NCBI GenBank assembly: GCA_017619275.1
Contig: JAFZSR010000089.1
Span: 1 to 53,305, forward strand
Source: Prevotella sp.
Lineage (GTDB): Bacteria > Bacteroidota > Bacteroidia > Bacteroidales > Bacteroidaceae
DNA length: 53,305 bases
Direction of reading: 5' to 3'
Shown here: positions 17,016 through 24,635 of the stretch, one piece after another
Numbering within the stretch: the first letter of the stretch is position 1
Layout of the letters: each line of letters opens with the position of its first letter
The notes under the pieces: model-generated
Databases searched by the model: none
What the model saw: only the letters and a program-made list of their open reading frames with translations
What the model was told of the DNA's origin: nothing
Made by a program: the position numbers and the translations under genes

Positions 17016-17999
17016 ATGATTTCCAACCCTGACTATGAGAAAGATGCCGGCCTGGTCGAGTGGCTAAAGGCCGTGCCTTACGAGGTGCTCCGTCACGGCA
17101 AGCTCTACAATGCCGAGGAGCTATATCAAGGCTATAAACCCTCGGACGACGAGGCGCAGGACCGTGCGTCGTTTGCCAATTGCTACGACAGCCGCGTTTT
17201 CCAGCATTTCATGGCCCACGGCAATATTGCTGCGGAGGTGAACGAGTCGTTGGCCCGCACATTTCACGACCACGGTATTCACGATGCCATGAAGGCTTTC
17301 CTTGCCACCCACGACCCAAAGCGGTGCGTCGGCATCATGGGCGGTCATGCCATCTTGCGCACCGACCCCATGTTCTCCTGTGTGGCCATGCTGAGCAAGC
17401 GGCTCACCGAGGAGGGCTTCTTCATGGTCAGTGGTGGTGGGCCTGGAGCCATGGAGGCTACGCATCTGGGTGCATGGATGGCTGGTCGCACCGATGAAGA
17501 GGCCCAGGAAGCCATCGATACGCTCGCTGCGGCTGCCACGTCTTACAAGGACTGGGCCTGGTTGTCGTCGGCCCTCGATGTGATGCGCCGCTATCCGCAA
17601 AACCGCTACGTGAGCCTCGGCATCCCCACCTGGCTCTATGGCCATGAGCCTTCCACGCCCTTTGCCACCCACATCGCCAAGTATTTCGTGAACAGCGTTC
17701 GCGAAGACACCATCCTCACTGTGGCCTACGGCGGCATCATCTTCACGCCAGGCAGTGCCGGCACCTTGCAGGAAATCTTCCAAGAAGCGGTGCAGAACCA
17801 CTACCTCTCCTTCGGCTTTTCCAGTCCCATGATTTTCATGGGCAAGCGTTTTTGGGCCGAGGACGTGCCCGTCTATCCTATGATACAGCAGATGATGGAG
17901 AAAGGCCGCTACCAGAACCTGCTCCTGACTCTCACCGATGAACCCAGCGAGATTGAAAAGGTGCTGAAGGATTTCCAGAAAACAATATCAAACTCATGA
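17016..17999 (+). CDS. LOG family protein (Rossmann-fold nucleotide hydrolase type)
   Basis: A 328-residue cytosolic protein of the lysine-decarboxylase-like (LOG) superfamily, whose studied members split nucleoside monophosphates at the N-glycosidic bond. Visible motifs are IMGGHAILRTDPM, SGGGPGAMEA (about residues 138-147), and TPGSAGTLQE (about 245-254), corresponding to the PGGxGTxxE signature but with Ser in place of the second Gly. It is longer than classic LOG (about 190-230 residues) because of insertions between the two motifs. An upstream ATG at 16923 lies inside the permease gene and is not used. Why it sits in an exporter operon is unknown. Confidence 0.85.
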   Translation: MISNPDYEKDAGLVEWLKAVPYEVLRHGKLYNAEELYQGYKPSDDEAQDRASFANCYDSRVFQHFMAHGNIAAEVNESLARTFHDHGIHDAMKAFLATHDPKRCVGIMGGHAILRTDPMFSCVAMLSKRLTEEGFFMVSGGGPGAMEATHLGAWMAGRTDEEAQEAIDTLAAAATSYKDWAWLSSALDVMRRYPQNRYVSLGIPTWLYGHEPSTPFATHIAKYFVNSVREDTILTVAYGGIIFTPGSAGTLQEIFQEAVQNHYLSFGFSSPMIFMGKRFWAEDVPVYPMIQQMMEKGRYQNLLLTLTDEPSEIEKVLKDFQKTISNS

Positions 18000-18003
18000 C
18001 GGC

Positions 18004-18801
18004 ATGAAGAAGTATTTAGTTTTGGCAGCAACTATTCTGCTCGTGTCGTGCAGCGATTTGTTCGACACGCACCCCTACGATGTGGACATCAAGGGCGAGA
18101 CGGGCATCAATGCGAAGCAGATGGCCATCATCGAGAGCAAATATGCCAACAAGGACACGCTGCGGGTGGCTTTCATCAGCGACACCCACCTGTGGCTCTC
18201 CGATGCCAAAGACCAAGTGGCCGACGTAAACAAGCGGAACGTTGACTTCGTGATTCATTTAGGCGACCTCACCGACACCGCCACGGACAAAGAATATGAA
18301 TGGAGTCGCGACATCCTCTTGAACCTGAACCCTCCCTTCGTGGCCCTCATTGGCAACCACGACTTCCTCGGCACGGGCGACCAGACTTACGAGAAGATGT
18401 ACGGCAAGATGAATTTCTCGTTCATCGCCGGCCGTGTAAAGTTCCTGTGCATCAACACCAACGCCACGGAATACGACTACCTGGCTGCCATCCCCAACTT
18501 CGACTATATGGAGGAAGAGATGGCAAAGGACTCCACGAAGTTCGACCGCACCATCATCGTGATGCACGCACCGCCCTACAGCGACCAGTTCAACAACAAC
18601 GTGTGCAAGGCTTTCCGCCGCTACCTCGATTTCTTCCCCGGTCTGATGTGCTGCATCTACGGTCATAACCACAACGACACAGTGACCGAGTTCTACGACG
18701 ATGGCCTCATCTTTTACGGCATCGACTGTGCCAAGCACCGCAACTATCGTTTATTCACCATCACCCCCGACGGCTATGAAGTGGAGCAGATTCGTTATTA
18801 G
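18004..18801 (+). CDS. calcineurin-like metallophosphoesterase, lipoprotein
   Basis: A 265-residue phosphoesterase with lipobox LVSC, so it is probably anchored in the envelope. All metal-site blocks are present: FISDTHLW (about 59), HLGDLTD (about 83), LIGNHDF (about 116), VMHAPPYS (about 184) and YGHNHND (about 219). The substrate could be a nucleotide, sugar phosphate or phospholipid; nothing in the sequence decides. It starts 4 nt after the LOG gene, and its 3' end overlaps the next gene by 26 nt. Confidence 0.9.
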   Translation: MKKYLVLAATILLVSCSDLFDTHPYDVDIKGETGINAKQMAIIESKYANKDTLRVAFISDTHLWLSDAKDQVADVNKRNVDFVIHLGDLTDTATDKEYEWSRDILLNLNPPFVALIGNHDFLGTGDQTYEKMYGKMNFSFIAGRVKFLCINTNATEYDYLAAIPNFDYMEEEMAKDSTKFDRTIIVMHAPPYSDQFNNNVCKAFRRYLDFFPGLMCCIYGHNHNDTVTEFYDDGLIFYGIDCAKHRNYRLFTITPDGYEVEQIRY

Positions 18802-19495
18802 TGCAATAGCATTGCTTTGCACCATGCAGGCCGTTGCGGACGAGACCACCACGGACAATTCCCCATGGGAAGTTACCGACAGCACCGACGTGCAGCAGAG
18901 CAAGTACGAGCAGCGCATCCAGCGCATTCAAAACATATGGGCATCGCTCATCCCCACCCATTTCCTCATTCAGAATGCCGGCAACATGGGCATCGTCTCG
19001 GCTGGTATTGGTTGGAGTTATGGCAAACGCCGCCAGTTTGAGACCGACCTGCTCTTTGGCTATATTCCCAAGCACGACTCCTCACGCGGCAAACTAACAA
19101 CGACCGTAAAGGGAAACTACATCCCCTGGAGCCTCAATCTCTCAAGTCGCGAACAACAATCCTCTCCCAATAAAGGACAATGGATCTTTTTCCCGCTGAC
19201 CACCAGTCTTTACCTCAACACCGTCTATGGCCATGAGTTCTGGAAGAGCCAGCCCGGCCGCTATCCCGACTCCTACTACGACTTCATGTCGACCAAGTTC
19301 CGCCTGAACATCGCCCTCGGTCAGCGCATCACTTTCCAGATTCCCGAAAACAAGCGCCGTAGGCACAGCCGCATGTCGCTGTTCTACGAGGTGGGCACCT
19401 GCGACCTCTATATCCGCTCGATTTTCCAAGACAGCAGCGTAAAGCTCAGCGATATTCTCGGCCTCTCCATTGGTTTGAAGTTCTTTACACAGTAA
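18776..19495 (+). CDS. predicted outer-membrane protein, unknown function
   Basis: A 239-residue protein with a signal peptide (MKWSRFVISAIALLCTMQAVA) and a mature part that looks like a small barrel: TDLLFGYIPKHDSS, TTVKGNYIPWSLNLSS, WIFFPLTTSLYLNTVYGHEF and the ending LGLSIGLKFFTQ. The start at 18776 overlaps the phosphoesterase gene and is chosen because it begins the signal peptide; the longer form from 18701 adds 25 residues with no signal character. I do not recognise the family. The overlap suggests translational coupling with the phosphoesterase. Confidence 0.75.
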   Translation: MKWSRFVISAIALLCTMQAVADETTTDNSPWEVTDSTDVQQSKYEQRIQRIQNIWASLIPTHFLIQNAGNMGIVSAGIGWSYGKRRQFETDLLFGYIPKHDSSRGKLTTTVKGNYIPWSLNLSSREQQSSPNKGQWIFFPLTTSLYLNTVYGHEFWKSQPGRYPDSYYDFMSTKFRLNIALGQRITFQIPENKRRRHSRMSLFYEVGTCDLYIRSIFQDSSVKLSDILGLSIGLKFFTQ

Positions 19496-19505
19496 CAACA
19501 CTTAT

Positions 19506-20537
19506 ATGAGGACAACTGTTTTCGCACTGGCCTCAGCTGCCATGATGATTGTCTTGAACATTCATGCCGAGCAGCTAACTCCAACAACGACCATCGCCCA
19601 AAGCCGCGACTCGTTGCGACGGGCACGGGTTGACAGCGTGCTCACCGCCCGTTATTATCAGACGCCCTACGACACCGACTACGTGGCTCGCCCCGAAGGA
19701 CGGCTGACGCTGAAGGCAAGGCTCAACCAGTCGGGCAATGGCATCCATGCCCGCGGCACAGTGAATGGTGTCAACGCAAGAGCCAACCTGCACACCAGCC
19801 ACAAGACCACGTTCTCCGTAGCCGCCATCTATCGTGGCATCTCGGCCGGTTTCGCCATCAACCCCGCCAAGATGGGCGGCTTCTACAAGGACTACGAGAT
19901 GAACCTGAACTACTACAGTGCCCGTCTGAGTCTTGATGCCAGCTACCAGCGCTCCACCACGCTGGCCGGCGACATTAAGCGTGGCGACAACGTCTCGCGC
20001 CTCGAGTCGGACGACATCAAGATGAAGGTGCTCAATGTGGCGGGCTACTACATTTTCAACCATCGACGGTTCTCCTACGCAGCCGCTTTCACCCAGAGCT
20101 ATATCCAGCGCCGCTCCGCAGGCTCATGGCTTGCCGGCTTCAGCTATCAGGGGGGCAGTATCAAGACCACCGACGCATTGACGACCAGGAATCCCAATGC
20201 TCCCGACACCCGCATCTATGTAGGACATTTTGGCTTAGGCGGTGGCTACGCCTACAACTGGGTCCTCGGCCGGAAGTGGATGCTCCATTTCTCGATGATG
20301 CCCTCCTTGGTGGTCTATAACCGTAACAACATGACTGTGAACGGCGAGCGAAGGAAGGCACAGCACACCCGCTTCAACATGCTCTTCAACGAGCGTGCCG
20401 CCATCGTCCGCAATTTCTCGTCGCGCTATTTTGCCGGCATCACCCTCACGATGAACAACTCTGTCTTCGACGACGACGTGGTGGTGATCAACCAAAACAA
20501 ATGGAGGGCTCGTGCCTTTTTCGGACTGCGGCTATAG
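19506..20537 (+). CDS. DUF4421 family outer-membrane protein (second copy)
   Basis: A 343-residue paralogue of the protein at 6654. It has a signal peptide (cut near NIHA), then RVDSVLTARYYQTPYDTDYV, which matches the first copy in DSVLT and the following Tyr/Asp pattern. The core FSYAAAFTQSYIQRRSAGS and the C-terminal FFGLRL match the first copy almost exactly, while the middle of the protein has diverged. It is the last gene of the operon that begins with the phospholipase, 10 nt after the unknown outer-membrane protein. Function unknown; an envelope role is likely from the context. Confidence 0.8.
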   Translation: MRTTVFALASAAMMIVLNIHAEQLTPTTTIAQSRDSLRRARVDSVLTARYYQTPYDTDYVARPEGRLTLKARLNQSGNGIHARGTVNGVNARANLHTSHKTTFSVAAIYRGISAGFAINPAKMGGFYKDYEMNLNYYSARLSLDASYQRSTTLAGDIKRGDNVSRLESDDIKMKVLNVAGYYIFNHRRFSYAAAFTQSYIQRRSAGSWLAGFSYQGGSIKTTDALTTRNPNAPDTRIYVGHFGLGGGYAYNWVLGRKWMLHFSMMPSLVVYNRNNMTVNGERRKAQHTRFNMLFNERAAIVRNFSSRYFAGITLTMNNSVFDDDVVVINQNKWRARAFFGLRL

Positions 20538-20593
20538 CCTACCTGAAGACAGATTAGTTTTTTCTAAGTTTTTTTTAGATAATCATCTAATTA

Positions 20594-20625
20594 TTTGGCT
20601 GTTTGACAAATAATTCCTACTTTTG
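20594..20625 (+). promoter_or_regulatory. promoter of the secreted hydrolase pair
   Basis: TTTG (20594-20597), 20 nt, then TACTTTTG (20618-20625), a good match to the phylum consensus. The leader to the ATG at 20708 is about 75 nt and A-rich. Confidence 0.75.
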
Positions 20626-20707
20626 CACCCTATTTTTTGAAACATCAAAAAAAGCTGATTCTTTATAACCAATAATATCCATATTAACAAAAAAAGGAGA
20701 AGACAAA

Positions 20708-21835
20708 ATGACAACAACAGTGAAACGACATGCTTTGGTGCCGGTGCTGTTAGCACTGTTGCACATGGGAAGCTATGCGCAAACGCCAGAGCAGTTCAGC
20801 GTGGCCACGTTGAACATCGACGGCCTGCCGCAGAAGGTCCTGGTGCTGAAAGTGAACCCCGACGGCCCCGGCGCTGCCGGCACGGCCAGGATTGGCAAGT
20901 ATCTGGTGCAGAAGGGTTACGACCTGGTGTGCACGCAAGAAGACTTTAACTTCCACGATGTGCTGCTGACATGGATGGAAGACGACTATGCCAACGACGA
21001 GTGGAGCGGCGATGTGGGCATCGACGGCCACAGCATCGACCTGCTGCACCTGCAGAACCACCAGTTTGAATGCGACGGACTGGTGTCGTTCTGGAAGAAA
21101 GACATCGAGGTGACCTCGGCTGTGCGCACTCCCTGGAAGGCCGCCTTTGGCAAGTTCAGCCACGCCAACGACGAGATGGTAGCCAAGGGCTTCCGCCGCT
21201 ATGAGGTGGCACTGCCCAGCGGGTTGCAGCTGCAGGTGTACAACATGCATATGGACGCCTCGGACGATTTGGACGAAGCCAACGGCATCGACACCAAGGA
21301 CAAGGAAGCCCGCATGGCACAGTGGTGCCAGCTCAGGGACGACATCCTGAACCACATCGACGACCGTCCCATCATCGTCGTGGGCGACATGAACAGCCTC
21401 TATGGGCGCGACGACGTGAAGACCCGGTTCATCGACGCCATCGACGCCACAGGACTGGCCACCGTGAGCGACGTGTGGGTGGAGCAGTGCAACGGAGGCG
21501 AATATCCCGCCGACAGGGATGCCAGTTGGGTATTGGGCGAGAGCCTCGACAAGATTCTCTACATCAATCCCACCAACGGCAACCACATCAAGGCCACAAG
21601 CTACAGCATCGACAAGGAGGGCTACGTCTACAACGGCATGCCCCTGGGCGACCATTTCCCCGTGGTGGCCACATTCGAGACCGAGCGCAAGTCGACTACC
21701 GACATCAGCGACGTTCAACGTTCCTCGTTCAACGTCGAACACTACAACCTACAGGGACAGCGCATCAGCCAGCCCTCGCGAGGCATCAGCATCGAGCATC
21801 AGGGAGCTGTTGTAGTTAAAAAGTTGAACAAATAA
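20708..21835 (+). CDS. secreted endonuclease/exonuclease/phosphatase family hydrolase
   Basis: A 375-residue secreted protein of the DNase I/sphingomyelinase fold. After a signal peptide (cut near GSYA) the metal and catalytic blocks are ATLNIDGLPQK (about 36), VCTQEDF (about 77), VYNMHMDAS (about 177), VVGDMNSLYG (about 223) and GDHFPVVATFE (about 316). The substrate could be nucleic acid, a phosphoinositide or sphingomyelin. The tail YNLQGQRISQPSRGISI resembles the C-terminal surface-sorting-like tails common in Prevotella secreted proteins. Just before it, residues SDVQRSSFNVEH are encoded by four copies of the 7-bp repeat also found at 9721-9790. It is followed after 12 nt by the alpha/beta hydrolase. 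Confidence 0.88.
   Translation: MTTTVKRHALVPVLLALLHMGSYAQTPEQFSVATLNIDGLPQKVLVLKVNPDGPGAAGTARIGKYLVQKGYDLVCTQEDFNFHDVLLTWMEDDYANDEWSGDVGIDGHSIDLLHLQNHQFECDGLVSFWKKDIEVTSAVRTPWKAAFGKFSHANDEMVAKGFRRYEVALPSGLQLQVYNMHMDASDDLDEANGIDTKDKEARMAQWCQLRDDILNHIDDRPIIVVGDMNSLYGRDDVKTRFIDAIDATGLATVSDVWVEQCNGGEYPADRDASWVLGESLDKILYINPTNGNHIKATSYSIDKEGYVYNGMPLGDHFPVVATFETERKSTTDISDVQRSSFNVEHYNLQGQRISQPSRGISIEHQGAVVVKKLNK
21712..21739 (+). repeat. 7-bp repeat array inside coding sequence
   Basis: CGTTCAA, CGTTCCT, CGTTCAA and CGTCGAA follow each other without gap. These are the reverse complement of the heptamers at 9721-9790. Seven is not a multiple of three, so three units give seven codons and the reading frame rotates through the repeat. 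It lies between the catalytic domain and the sorting-like tail. Confidence 0.85.
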
Positions 21836-21847
21836 AAGCATATTGAA

Positions 21848-23575
21848 ATGATGAAAAAGACTATACTTACCCTTTTGGCCCTGGCAGGCATCCTGCTTTC
21901 GGCCAACGCGCAGAGCGAGGCCTACACCATCCTCTCGCAGCGCGACACCACGGTGAAGGCAAAGCTTTCGGACATTTCATTAGGCAGTCGCGCCGTGCGG
22001 CATTACATCTATGAATATCCGTCGAAAGATGTCGACGGCCAGCCCGTCACCATCAGCGGTGTCATCTTGGCGCCCTCTGACGTGGTAGACGGCAGCGTGC
22101 CCTGCGACGGCATCATCCTCTACAACCACTTCACGCTCAGCCGCCCCAGCCAGGCTCCCTCGCAGGGAGGCATCGATGTGCCCAGTGCCATACTGGCATG
22201 TCCGCTCAAGCCAAACTACATCATTGTGTCGAGCGACTACATCGGCTACGGCTCTTCCATCGACCATCCCATAGCCTATCTCTGCGGCGAAACCAATGCC
22301 CGCAACAGCCTCGACGGACTGGTGGCTGCACGTCAGCTGCTCGACGACGAGCAGATTCCGCAAGGCAAATACCTCTTTAACATGGGTTACTCGCAGGGCG
22401 GCACAGAGTCGATGTTTGCGGCCAAGCTGCGCGACATGGAGTACAAGGACAAGGGCATCACCTTCACCAAGACATTCTCCGGCGGTGGCATCCTCGACTA
22501 TGGCGAACTCTATGCTGCATACGTGCGTGCCAACAAGTGCGACGACATCAACGACGTGGTGCTCATGGTCACCTCGGTCATCGAGAACTGTCACCTCGAC
22601 ATCGATTACCACGACATCTTCCTGGAGCCGGCAGCATCGTATGCCAAGGAGTATTTCGAATCAAAGGACAAGACGGTGGCAAGTGATGCCGGCATCAGCG
22701 ACCTCACAGAGCTCAGCCAGTTATTCCAGCCCGCCTACCTCGACCTCACCAGCCCCGAGACAAAGGTGCTGATGGAAAAGTTCAAGGAGATAGGCATCGC
22801 CAACGGCTGGGAGCCCGACCCCACGCAGAACTACTACATTGAGCACAGCCGCCACGACAACTTCGTGCCCGTGCAGAGCTCCAGGCCCTTCCTCTCGTGG
22901 ATGAGAGACAAAGGCTTCACCACGAGCATCGTTCCGGGGAAGACCACGCTGCAAACCAACATGATGGTGTTCAAGCTCAACCACAAGCTGTCGGCCGCCG
23001 TGTGGTTCATCCAGACCATGTCGGCCATTCAGTTCTGGCCCGTGCTCTACTACGAAGGCGAGCAGAACCGCTACTACCACGATATTGTTCACGACCTCAA
23101 CCTGATGAAGGTCATCAAATATCTGGAGGGCTGGGGACTCGACCTGCGCAAGCTGATTACCAACAAAGAAAGCGGCGTTCGTGAGTTGCACGACGACATC
23201 CTGGAGGGTATCGACGACGGCACGCTGAAACCCGACGACGGCGTCTCGGTGCTTTATGCCGCCAACAGGGCCAGCTTCTTCGATGTCCTCGACCAGATTA
23301 ACGGCTACCTGGCCAAGGTCGACCTCACCATCACCGACGTGCTTGAGATGCTCGACGACTCGGGCATCACGATAGTCGACCTCATCGAGGTCTACACCTA
23401 TCTCACCACGCCGCCCACCGAGGAGGAGGAAGCAGAAGCACAGGAAAGCCCCATCTTCACTCTCACCGAGGATGTCGAGGCCCCCATCTATCTGCTGCGC
23501 CTCTACGAAAAGACGCTCGCCAACTGGCTGCTCCTGGGAGGCATCGACGTGAACTACGACCAGTGGGGCTGGTAA
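21848..23575 (+). CDS. secreted alpha/beta hydrolase (secretory lipase-like)
   Basis: A 575-residue secreted hydrolase with signal peptide (GILLSANAQ). The oxyanion and strand region is CDGIILYNHFTLSRPSQ, the second strand IIVSSDYIGYGSSIDHPI, and the nucleophile elbow FNMGYSQGGTESM puts the Ser at about residue 183. An acid and histidine are probably within EHSRHDNFVPV (about 338) and downstream. This pattern resembles fungal LIP-type secretory lipases and bacterial prolyl-oligopeptidase-like esterases. The last 130 residues (after about 440) are rich in Asp and Glu and unassigned. Two adjacent ATG codons open the gene. It is 12 nt behind the EEP hydrolase, so both are likely co-expressed. 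Confidence 0.85.
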   Translation: MMKKTILTLLALAGILLSANAQSEAYTILSQRDTTVKAKLSDISLGSRAVRHYIYEYPSKDVDGQPVTISGVILAPSDVVDGSVPCDGIILYNHFTLSRPSQAPSQGGIDVPSAILACPLKPNYIIVSSDYIGYGSSIDHPIAYLCGETNARNSLDGLVAARQLLDDEQIPQGKYLFNMGYSQGGTESMFAAKLRDMEYKDKGITFTKTFSGGGILDYGELYAAYVRANKCDDINDVVLMVTSVIENCHLDIDYHDIFLEPAASYAKEYFESKDKTVASDAGISDLTELSQLFQPAYLDLTSPETKVLMEKFKEIGIANGWEPDPTQNYYIEHSRHDNFVPVQSSRPFLSWMRDKGFTTSIVPGKTTLQTNMMVFKLNHKLSAAVWFIQTMSAIQFWPVLYYEGEQNRYYHDIVHDLNLMKVIKYLEGWGLDLRKLITNKESGVRELHDDILEGIDDGTLKPDDGVSVLYAANRASFFDVLDQINGYLAKVDLTITDVLEMLDDSGITIVDLIEVYTYLTTPPTEEEEAEAQESPIFTLTEDVEAPIYLLRLYEKTLANWLLLGGIDVNYDQWGW

Positions 23576-23608
23576 CGTGTAGTTCTCATCAGCTTTAGAT
23601 TTTCAAAA

Positions 23609-23663
23609 AATCCTTCACGGCACTCACAAGCTGCTTATTACAAGCTTGTTGCCGTGAAGGATT
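23609..23663. terminator. bidirectional terminator hairpin between convergent genes
   Basis: AATCCTTCACGGC (23609-23621) pairs with GCCGTGAAGGATT (23651-23663); an inner stem ACAAGC/GCTTGT (23626-23631, 23644-23649) extends it. It is preceded by A6 and followed by TTCTTATT, and lies between the hydrolase gene and the HU-like gene, which converge. Confidence 0.8.
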
Positions 23664-23684
23664 TCTTATTCTCGGCTACCCACG

Positions 23685-24308
23685 CTACGACCTCACATAC
23701 ACTTTATGCGTGCCGCAGCCTCTCGACACGAAGCCAGACTCGGGCAACTGGCTGAGCCTGCGCAGTTCGGCCGATGCCTTCGAGCGCGAGAGCCCCGTCA
23801 GCGCCACATAGTTGCCCACACGCATGAATGCGTTTTGCTCCATATAGTCCCTTGCCAAGGCCATCCGCTCCTCAAGGGTGTAGGCCGACGGGCACAGACG
23901 GCACACCCCACCCCGTTCCAACGTACAGTCATCATTGGTTTTGTGCACCAGCCGTTTGTCCACCCGGAAGCCAATGCCGCTCACCTCTATGCTTTGGGCA
24001 TTGCGCTTTGGTTCGTCCTGCTCAAAGCCGTCCTGCTCCTTGTCGTCCCTCACGCTGAGCTTGGCCGTGAAGGTGCCAAGGCCGTCGATGCTGACAGAGT
24101 AGCCGTGTGCCAGCAAGTGGGGCAGCACATCGGCAATCATCGTCACCACGGCCTCCACCGTCGAGCGCGCCAGTCCGCTGCCGTCACAGGCGCACCGGTC
24201 GACGAACTTGCGGTGACTGATGTTTCCCACTCGCTGCATACAGTAGTAAGCCTGCGTCTGGCCGGTGCCGTTCAGGTCGGCCATCTCTTTCTTGTAATAC
24301 TTTGCCAT
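23685..24308 (-). CDS. HU-family DNA-binding protein with extra C-terminal domain
   Basis: A 207-residue protein. Residues 1-115 look like the divergent HU-like domain common in Bacteroidota (MAKYYKKEMADLNGTGQTQ, then HLLAHGYSVSIDGLGTFTA, and the region around IGFRVDKRLVHK). The C-terminal part (about 140-207: TLEERMALARDYMEQNAFMR, LTGLSRSKASAELRRLSQL) resembles a helix-turn-helix domain and ends KVYVRS. Its role is probably nucleoid structure or regulation. It is divergent from the KilA-N gene and shares with it a 330-nt spacer that contains a 21-bp repeat array. Confidence 0.8.
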   Translation of the reverse strand: MAKYYKKEMADLNGTGQTQAYYCMQRVGNISHRKFVDRCACDGSGLARSTVEAVVTMIADVLPHLLAHGYSVSIDGLGTFTAKLSVRDDKEQDGFEQDEPKRNAQSIEVSGIGFRVDKRLVHKTNDDCTLERGGVCRLCPSAYTLEERMALARDYMEQNAFMRVGNYVALTGLSRSKASAELRRLSQLPESGFVSRGCGTHKVYVRS

Positions 24309-24338
24309 CTTTTTTCTGTTTTTATCCGATTAGTGGCG

Positions 24339-24369
24339 CAAAAATACAAAACCGCCAGCATGCCGTCAA
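24339..24369 (-). promoter_or_regulatory. promoter of the HU-like gene
   Basis: On the minus strand, TATTTTTG (24346 to 24339) preceded by TTG (24369 to 24367) at 20 nt spacing. The leader would be about 25 nt. Confidence 0.65.
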
Positions 24370-24410
24370 GCGCACCTCCCGAATTTAACATTTCTTGCAC
24401 CATTTTTACA

Positions 24411-24490
24411 TTTCACGTCGTGGTTCTTATAGATTACGTCGAAGTTTACATAGTTTTCGAGACAAGCCATATAAACCACGACGAGAAACA
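24411..24490. repeat. 21-bp periodic repeat array, copy 1, with inverted ends
   Basis: Four units start at 24416, 24437, 24458 and 24479, each 21 bp after the last, of the form CGwCG followed by an AT-rich half often containing TTTATA or CATATA. The two ends form an inverted repeat (24411-24425 with 24474-24488, 14 of 15 pairs). A related array with the same period is at 44411-44485. Confidence 0.75.
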
Positions 24491-24597
24491 AAGAAACGGA
24501 AACTGAAAGTGACGTTTTAATGCAAAAATGGGGTAAAAAAAAGTATTCTTTACCTTAATTTAAGGGGGTTAATTGTCCGAAATTGGTGGAAAAGTTG

Positions 24598-24605
24598 TAA
24601 CTTTG
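24598..24605 (+). promoter_or_regulatory. -7 element of the KilA-N gene
   Basis: TAACTTTG at 24598-24605; the best upstream TTG is at 24573-24575 (22 nt spacing). Transcription near 24612 would give a leader of about 25 nt to the ATG at 24636, supporting that ATG as the original start. Confidence 0.6.
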
Positions 24606-24635
24606 CATCGCAAAGTTTGTAATACAGCAGACAAA

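Larger units (their letters stand above)
24309..24635. other. intergenic region between HU-like and KilA-N genes
   Basis: No gene is seen. The region contains the promoter of the HU-like gene, the four-unit 21-bp periodic element at 24411-24490, and the -7 element of the KilA-N gene at 24598-24605. Confidence 0.75.
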
